Part shown: piece after piece, positions 45,851 through 50,558 of the stretch
Position numbering within the stretch: the first letter of the stretch is position 1
How the letters are laid out: each line of letters opens with the position of its first letter
Source of the DNA: a virus
Length of the DNA stretch: 50,558 nucleotides
Reading direction: 5' to 3' (one strand)
Virus record (IMG/VR): IMGVR_UViG_3300036770_006519
Location: 1-50,558 of that record
Position numbers and translations under genes: made by a program
Notes under the pieces: generated by a model
Database searches by the model: none
Seen by the model: the letters and a program-made list of their open reading frames with translations, nothing else
What the model was told of the DNA's origin: nothing

Positions 45851-46522
45851 ATGGTAGGAATATATAAAATTACAAACCCAAAAGGTAAAGTTTATATTGG
45901 GCAAAGTATTAATATTGAACGAAGATTTAAAGAATATAAAAGATTAGCCAAACGCTCAGCTGGAAGGAAAATTTTAAATTCATTAAAAGGGTATGGTGTA
46001 GAAAACCATACATTTGAAGTTATTGAAGAATGCTTAAAAGAACAACTACATGAAAGAGAATACTATTGGAAAAAATATTACACCTCAGTAGAAGATGGTT
46101 TAAATTGTGATTATTTTGATAGTAGTGGAGGACCTAGGAGTGAAGAAACAAAACAGAGAATTTCTGAAGGGGCCAAAGGTAAAAAACGCTCTGAAGAAAC
46201 AAAACAAAAACTTAGAAAACCTAAAACAGAAGAACATAAACAAAATATAAGTAAAGCTAAACAAAATATCTCTGAAGAAACTAAACGTAAAATATCCGAA
46301 GGGAAAAAAGGAAAAACACCTAATAGAGATTATAAAACATGGGCTAAACAGCAACAGAAACCCATTTTACAATATGATTTAGAAGGTAATTTTATTAAAG
46401 AATGGGAGGGTACAAAAGTAGCAGCTGCATATCTTGGATGTGACCCAACTACTATAACAGCTAATTTAAGAGGAATAACAAAAAAAGGATACGGTTATAT
46501 ATGGAAAAGAAAAACAATTTAG
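45851..46522 (+). CDS. GIY-YIG homing endonuclease upstream of thymidylate synthase
   Basis: 223 residues. VGIYKITNPKGKVYIGQSINIERR gives the canonical GIY-x10-YIG with catalytic Arg; the acidic helix is LHEREYYWKKYYTSVEDGLN. Four NUMOD3 repeats (SEETKQRISEGAKGKK, SEETKQKLRKPK, TEEHKQNISKAKQN, SEETKRKISEGKKGK) and a NUMOD1-like tail (ILQYDLEGNFIKEWEG...GYGYIWKRKTI). Start ATG 45851; the ATG four bases earlier (45847) is out of frame. Its last 22 nt overlap thyA, placing the nuclease beside the gene that T4's I-TevI also exploits. Confidence 0.94.
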   Translation: MVGIYKITNPKGKVYIGQSINIERRFKEYKRLAKRSAGRKILNSLKGYGVENHTFEVIEECLKEQLHEREYYWKKYYTSVEDGLNCDYFDSSGGPRSEETKQRISEGAKGKKRSEETKQKLRKPKTEEHKQNISKAKQNISEETKRKISEGKKGKTPNRDYKTWAKQQQKPILQYDLEGNFIKEWEGTKVAAAYLGCDPTTITANLRGITKKGYGYIWKRKTI

Positions 46523-47742
46523 ATCCCCAATATAATAAATTATTAGAGGATATTTTAGAAAACGGAACTAAAAAACAAACCAGAAACGGAGAAGTAATTT
46601 CAGTATTTGGAAGACAGATTCGACACAAGATGTCAGACGGTTTTCCACTTTTAACATGTAAACGAATGCCATTCCGTCTTATAGCAACAGAATTGTTATG
46701 GTTCCTACATGGTGATACAAATATCAAATACCTTGTTGATAATGATTGTCATATTTGGGATGGTGATGCTTATAAGAACTATTGTAAAAGTCACACTTCA
46801 CCCCCATCTAATACAGGTGGACCGCTATTGAGTGATAATCTTATCTCAGTTAGACCGATACAATACACACAAGAAGAGTTCATCAACAAAATCAAAACAG
46901 ATGCAGAGTTCGCAAAGAAGTGGGGTGATTTAGGTCCTGTGTATGGTAAACAATGGAGAAGTTGGGGAAGACGGAATGTAATAAATTATGACCTAAAGGA
47001 TGTAAAAGGTTCTGACCAGCCTAAAGTACTTGAAGCAATTAACAATGGTGAGGATGTTACCAAATATGGCGTTAAGATAGAATATCAAAATAATTCTTTA
47101 GACCAAATCAAAAACCTAATCAACGACCTTAAAACAAACCCAGACTCAAGACGACTAATGGTTAATGCTTGGAATGTAGGTGAATTAGATCAAATGGTGT
47201 TACCACCTTGTCATTATGGTTTTCAAGTTTATACTAGAGAGTTGAGTTTGGAAGAAAGGTCACAATATAGAAGAGGAAACAAAGAAACATACCCTGTCTC
47301 TAAATGGAGAGATGATATGGGGATATCAAAAGAAGAATACTTTAATCAAATCGGAATCCCAACCAGAGCAATTTCTCTAATGTGGAATCAACGTTCAGTA
47401 GATACATTCTTAGGTTTACCATTCAACATTGCATCTTACGGCTTGTTATTAGAAATCATAGCAAAAGAAGTTAATATGGTTCCTGATGAATTGATTGGGA
47501 ATTTAGGTGATGTTCATTTGTATTTGAATCATATTGAACAAGCAAAGGAACAAATGACGAGAGAACCATATCCACTACCTAAACTAAGTTTTGGATGGTT
47601 TATTGAAAGTTGGACAACTGAAAACGCAAAAGAAGTGAGGAAAGAATCATTTGATGCTTACATTAGACAAATGAAGCCTTCTGATTTTACAATCGAAAAC
47701 TATCAATCACACCCAACAATTAAAGCACTTTTATCGAATTAA
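46501..47742 (+). CDS. thyA: Thymidylate synthase (ThyA type)
   Basis: 413 residues, much longer than T4 Td (286) or E. coli ThyA (264). Conserved parts: RQIRHKMSDGFPLLTCKRMPFR, ATELLWFLHGDTNIKYL, GDLGPVYGKQWRSWG, the active site VLPPCHYGFQVY (Cys near 237), SRRLMVNAWN, LMWNQRSVDTFLGLPFNIASY, and GDVHLYLNHIEQA. Insertions around residues 95-130, 165-195 and 250-285 explain the length. It converts dUMP to dTMP with methylene-THF for phage DNA synthesis. The start codon lies inside the tail of the upstream homing endonuclease. Confidence 0.96.
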   Translation: MEKKNNLDPQYNKLLEDILENGTKKQTRNGEVISVFGRQIRHKMSDGFPLLTCKRMPFRLIATELLWFLHGDTNIKYLVDNDCHIWDGDAYKNYCKSHTSPPSNTGGPLLSDNLISVRPIQYTQEEFINKIKTDAEFAKKWGDLGPVYGKQWRSWGRRNVINYDLKDVKGSDQPKVLEAINNGEDVTKYGVKIEYQNNSLDQIKNLINDLKTNPDSRRLMVNAWNVGELDQMVLPPCHYGFQVYTRELSLEERSQYRRGNKETYPVSKWRDDMGISKEEYFNQIGIPTRAISLMWNQRSVDTFLGLPFNIASYGLLLEIIAKEVNMVPDELIGNLGDVHLYLNHIEQAKEQMTREPYPLPKLSFGWFIESWTTENAKEVRKESFDAYIRQMKPSDFTIENYQSHPTIKALLSN

Positions 47743-47744
47743 CG

Positions 47745-47759
47745 ATATTTATTAATATG
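47745..47759 (+). promoter_or_regulatory. ATATTTATTAATATG element (variant late-type motif)
   Basis: A variant of the recurrent element running directly into the ATG at 47757 of a secreted-protein gene. Confidence 0.3.
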
Positions 47760-48338
47760 AAATGGTTATTGACATTACTTACACTATTACATGGAATTGC
47801 ATATTCTCAATGTAATGGAACCCAGTCATTCACACTAACCCCACCTCCAATTGCAAACCAATACTCACCAGGCCAAACGGTAACAATGTGTTTTACTATG
47901 AATGGATATTCTCAAGTTGGGAGCAATTGGTTTGAGGGATTTGATTTGACACTAGGTTCTGGTTGGGCAAGTGTGCAACCTGCATCAGCTCCTGCTAATT
48001 GTGGAGGAAATGCATCTGGTGGTCAATGGATATGGTTAAATTCAGTGAATACACCCGTAGGTGTAGTTGGACCAGGATATTTCTTTGACTTAGACTTAGA
48101 TGGTCAGACTGGTGATGATTTTGGCGATTCAGGATCCTGCACATGGACTTTTTGCGTAACACTTACAGTAGCACAAGGATGCACTCCTCAAAGTTTGGCA
48201 ATAGCTGTAACACCAGGTTCAGATGGACTATGGGGGAGTTGGAATAGCACTAGTTGCGATGGAGCAACACCATTTCAAGTATTTAACGGAACTATTAACC
48301 CACAGCTTCCTAGCATAGGAGCTATATTACACAATTAA
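47757..48338 (+). CDS. Secreted flavobacterial-type protein, possible adhesin
   Basis: 193 residues. Signal peptide MKWLLTLLTLLHGIAYSQ with cleavage expected at YSQ-C. The mature part is Ser/Thr/Gly-rich and beta-sheet-like (TFTLTPPPIANQYSPGQTVTMCFTMNGY, GWASVQPASAPANCGG) with eight or so cysteines. Such domains are common in gliding-motility-type extracellular proteins of Bacteroidota. It ends in AILHN, almost the same as the end of the next protein (PISHN). Predicted to be exported to the host envelope, or to be a virion surface protein. Confidence 0.78.
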   Translation: MKWLLTLLTLLHGIAYSQCNGTQSFTLTPPPIANQYSPGQTVTMCFTMNGYSQVGSNWFEGFDLTLGSGWASVQPASAPANCGGNASGGQWIWLNSVNTPVGVVGPGYFFDLDLDGQTGDDFGDSGSCTWTFCVTLTVAQGCTPQSLAIAVTPGSDGLWGSWNSTSCDGATPFQVFNGTINPQLPSIGAILHN

Positions 48339-48342
48339 TAAT

Positions 48343-48906
48343 ATGAAAAAGTTACTATTATCTTTAAGTCTTTTAACAAGCACATTTGCTTTCACACAGC
48401 TAACCACTATTAACCCTGATACGGTATGTTACCAAACCCCCGGATCTATTTATCAAGTTACCAATACTCCGGGTACCACCTACACATGGACTGTAGCAGC
48501 ACCTGGTACAATCACATCGGGGCAAGGAACCAATCAGATTGGAGTTGATTGGTCGAATGCAGCACCAGGCCTGATACCAAATGGTGTAAGTGTTGTAGCA
48601 TCAAATGGTACAGGATGTGATTCTCCACCTTCAACATTGGATGTGTTCATATTGCTAGTTAACCCTACAATAACAGCATTGGGACCTTTCTGTGATACAG
48701 ATGCTTGTGTTCCCGTTACTACAACTCCAGCTGGTGGTGTTCTAACTGGTACGGGTGTAGTAGGAAATACTTTTTGTCCTCAAACAGCAGGACCTGGTAC
48801 ATTTACATTAACATATACATTTACTCAAGGAGGATGTACATTCACAACAACTACCACAGTCACTGTTAATCCAACACCAACCTTATCACCAATATCGCAT
48901 AACTAA
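48343..48906 (+). CDS. Secreted PKD-like domain protein
   Basis: 187 residues. Signal peptide MKKLLLSLSLLTSTFAFTQ. The mature chain has PKD/Ig-like features (CYQTPGSIYQVTNTPGTTYTWTVAAPGTITSGQG, then TITALGPFCDTDACVPVTTTPAGGVLTGTGV, and GTFTLTYTFTQGGCTF), of the kind repeated in SprB-like gliding adhesins and other T9SS cargo of flavobacteria. No sorting domain of its own; that is supplied by the next gene. Overlaps it by 1 nt. Confidence 0.8.
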   Translation: MKKLLLSLSLLTSTFAFTQLTTINPDTVCYQTPGSIYQVTNTPGTTYTWTVAAPGTITSGQGTNQIGVDWSNAAPGLIPNGVSVVASNGTGCDSPPSTLDVFILLVNPTITALGPFCDTDACVPVTTTPAGGVLTGTGVVGNTFCPQTAGPGTFTLTYTFTQGGCTFTTTTTVTVNPTPTLSPISHN

Positions 48907-49469
48907 TGAGGTTGTTTCTATTCATATTATTATGTTGCAATGTTGCACTATCGCAACAATCCATAACCATATGCAATGATGAACCACAAACCTTTCTGTA
49001 CTCTGCAGAGTCTAGTGAAGGTGGAGAAACAGAATGGCAAGTTGATGGACAGTACTATTATGGAAATCCTGTAGCCATTACTTGGTTAGATACCGGAGTA
49101 TTCACAATCACAGCAATTCATTATGCTTTGAATTGTCCTAGCGAACCAGTAACATATGTTGTAACTGTTACCGAATGTGATCCTTTAATTTATTATGTTC
49201 CAAATTCATTCACACCAGATAAGGATGAAGTAAACAATAGTTGGGGGCCGGTTTTTACTTCTGGATTTGATCCTCAAGATTTTCATCTGTTAATATTTAA
49301 CCGATGGGGAGAAATTGTATGGGAATCTTTTGATCACACAGTACAATGGGATGGAACATATGCAGGCAGAATCTGTCAAAATGGAACATATACTTGGGTA
49401 ATTTGGTTTGGAGACAAATACACAGATGCTCGATACAAAGAAATAGGCCACGTAACAATCATTAAATAA
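48906..49469 (+). CDS. Secreted protein with gliding-motility/T9SS type B C-terminal domain (CHU_C)
   Basis: 187 residues. Signal peptide MRLFLFILLCCNVALSQ. The second half is a clear CHU_C/type B sorting domain: IYYVPNSFTPDKDEVNNSWGPVF, FHLLIFNRWGEIVWESFD, VQWDGTYAGRICQNGTYTWVIWF, followed by YKEIGHVTIIK. In flavobacteria this domain sends proteins through T9SS and links them to the surface. A phage gene with it, after two other secreted proteins, suggests three parts of one exported assembly. Confidence 0.9.
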   Translation: MRLFLFILLCCNVALSQQSITICNDEPQTFLYSAESSEGGETEWQVDGQYYYGNPVAITWLDTGVFTITAIHYALNCPSEPVTYVVTVTECDPLIYYVPNSFTPDKDEVNNSWGPVFTSGFDPQDFHLLIFNRWGEIVWESFDHTVQWDGTYAGRICQNGTYTWVIWFGDKYTDARYKEIGHVTIIK

Positions 49470-49477
49470 AACCATAA

Positions 49478-50194
49478 ATGGAAACAACCCAACTAGAATG
49501 GTCAGGTTATAAATGGATAACAAATGAAAGATGGGGACAATGGGATGCCTCTAATCCTAGATTTTGGATGGATCCATCCGCTGTCTCAATCCACAAAGGC
49601 ACACTTCATTTAACTACTCACCTCAATAAAAAAACATTCACCACCCCAACCGGAGAAACATACACTGCAACACATGGTATGGGAACAGTATCATGTTTGG
49701 AAAAGTTTGGATATGGTGAATTTGAAATAGAAGCTAGACTACCCTATGGATCCTATAATTGGCCAGCGTTTTGGATGTGGAGTTGGGATTCTTGGCCACC
49801 TGAAATAGATATATTTGAGGGGTATTCTAACAAGAATGGTTCATACTTTAACTGGGCTGATTTTCTTTTGGGGAAAATTTGGAGAGTGGAGAGCAATATT
49901 CATCTCGGAAAGCATCCATACAACTATAGCATTGGGGCTGAAAGTGCAAGATGGGGGTGGAAAAATCCTCACAAACATTTTATAAAGTATTCTTTGTTGT
50001 GGACACCAGATGTAATTGAAATTAAATGGGATGGGAAAGTGGTAAGAAAGATTACAGATAAAAGTATATTAGCCCAATTTGAAAATACAAAAATGAATGT
50101 TTTGATAAACAATTGGTTGCAAAAAGATTTACCTTTAAACCACCACCAACCTAGTTTAATGCAAGTTAAATATTTTAAATACAAACAGTTATGA
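49478..50194 (+). CDS. Glycoside hydrolase family 16 enzyme
   Basis: 238 residues. FGYGEFEIEARLPYGSYNWPAFWMWSWDSWPPEIDIFE contains the GH16 catalytic motif E-I-D-I-F-E (E109 nucleophile, D111, E114 acid/base). WRVESNIHLGKHPYN and YSLLWTPDVIEIKWDGKVVRKI complete the beta-sandwich. GH16 enzymes cleave beta-1,3/1,4-glucans, agars, carrageenans and similar polymers. There is no signal peptide, so it would act in the cytoplasm, at lysis, or as part of the virion. It follows the T9SS genes after 8 nt and may degrade the host's capsular or algal-derived glycan. Confidence 0.9.
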   Translation: METTQLEWSGYKWITNERWGQWDASNPRFWMDPSAVSIHKGTLHLTTHLNKKTFTTPTGETYTATHGMGTVSCLEKFGYGEFEIEARLPYGSYNWPAFWMWSWDSWPPEIDIFEGYSNKNGSYFNWADFLLGKIWRVESNIHLGKHPYNYSIGAESARWGWKNPHKHFIKYSLLWTPDVIEIKWDGKVVRKITDKSILAQFENTKMNVLINNWLQKDLPLNHHQPSLMQVKYFKYKQL

Positions 50195-50349
50195 ATGAAG
50201 TAAGTTTAAAAATCCGTGATGAAGAAACTCAAAAGAAGTATATCATTGAGAGAATGGAAAAATATCTAATGAAATACGATTTGTTGGATTTGGTAGATAT
50301 TTATCTTAAAATAAAAGAAGATTCTGTTAAGAAAGAATTGGAATCTTAA
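50191..50349 (+). CDS. Hypothetical small helical protein
   Basis: 52 residues: MNEVSLKIRDEETQKKYIIE, RMEKYLMKYDLLDLVDIYLK, IKEDSVKKELES. Helical and charged, ATGA overlap with the GH16 gene. No family recognised. A promoter begins in its last codons. Confidence 0.58.
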   Translation: MNEVSLKIRDEETQKKYIIERMEKYLMKYDLLDLVDIYLKIKEDSVKKELES

Positions 50350-50367
50350 GATTAAGTTTGTATATTA
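50338..50367 (+). promoter_or_regulatory. Putative promoter (TTG-N20-TATATTA)
   Basis: TTGG at 50338, TATATTA at 50361-50367, before the gene at 50389. Confidence 0.6.
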
Positions 50368-50388
50368 CCTCATATTAAAGAAAAAGTT

Positions 50389-50547
50389 ATGAAAATTGTT
50401 AATCTAACAAATGATACCTGGCAATTGATAAATGAAGATGATAATTCTGTAGTGTTTCAAGGTTCATTCGAGGATTGTCAAATGGTAATGTGGATTGAAG
50501 AAGAAAATAAACAATATCGTGATTTTTTGTTAATGATAGGAATATAA
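50389..50547 (+). CDS. Hypothetical small protein
   Basis: 52 residues: MKIVNLTNDTWQLINEDDNS, VVFQGSFEDCQMVMWIEEEN, KQYRDFLLMIGI. A strand-strand-helix unit; not recognised. Complete within the window (TAA at 50545-50547). Confidence 0.6.
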   Translation: MKIVNLTNDTWQLINEDDNSVVFQGSFEDCQMVMWIEEENKQYRDFLLMIGI

Positions 50548-50558
50548 TAGTCAGGTGG

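Overview
The window looks like part of a large, T4-related tailed phage genome that infects a member of the Bacteroidota, probably a flavobacterium. Phage evidence: all genes lie on the + strand, packed with ATGA-type overlaps; there is a T4-style clamp loader pair (gp44-like and gp62-like), a RecA-fold ATPase, thymidylate synthase, a chaperonin pair, many tiny ORFs and five homing endonucleases. Host evidence: AT-rich DNA, A-rich leaders without Shine-Dalgarno sequences, promoters of the Bacteroidota -33/-7 type, and secreted proteins with type IX secretion (T9SS) sorting domains. No terminase, capsid or tail genes and no tRNAs were recognised here.

Layout: 1-3000 is a chaperone block (Hsp20, GroES, GroEL). 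3000-10200 mixes proteins carrying shared N-terminal tags that resemble T4 capsid-targeting propeptides with the clamp loader, a SLOG protein and a PD-(D/E)XK nuclease. 10200-16500 holds two GT4 glycosyltransferases, a candidate anti-CBASS pair (2H phosphoesterase plus Acb2-like hairpin protein) and two homing-endonuclease modules. 16500-27400 is a sugar island: a nonulosonic-acid-like pathway (dehydratase, aminotransferase, cytidylyltransferase, oxidoreductase, NeuB-type synthase, GNAT) surrounded by glycosyltransferases. 27400-38600 is mainly small genes, each short operon headed by a TTG-N20-TATATTA promoter, plus a T9SS-type secreted protein, a RecA/RadA-like ATPase and a DUF932 protein.

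38650-41770 is the standout region: six one-gene cassettes separated by integron attC-like palindromes and followed by a tyrosine recombinase. Each cassette has matching inverted core sequences at its two ends (GTTAGGCACA, GTTAGTGGCA, GTTATATGAA and others), the expected mark of integron cassettes. The window therefore appears to carry a phage-borne integron, with a recombinase that lacks the usual IntI insertion.

41800-45800 holds a metallophosphatase and a string of small ORFs, several joined by a recurring gene-junction repeat that gives unrelated proteins the same C-terminus (NQNKDE). 45850-50558 has a GIY-YIG endonuclease overlapping thyA, three secreted flavobacterial-type proteins ending in a gliding-motility/T9SS type B domain, and a GH16 glycanase.

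Two control signals recur: a host-like promoter with a nearly invariant 20-nt spacer, and an ATATTTATAATAAAA element just upstream of homing endonucleases and tagged genes, possibly a late promoter. All assignments come from reading motifs by eye; no database search was run.
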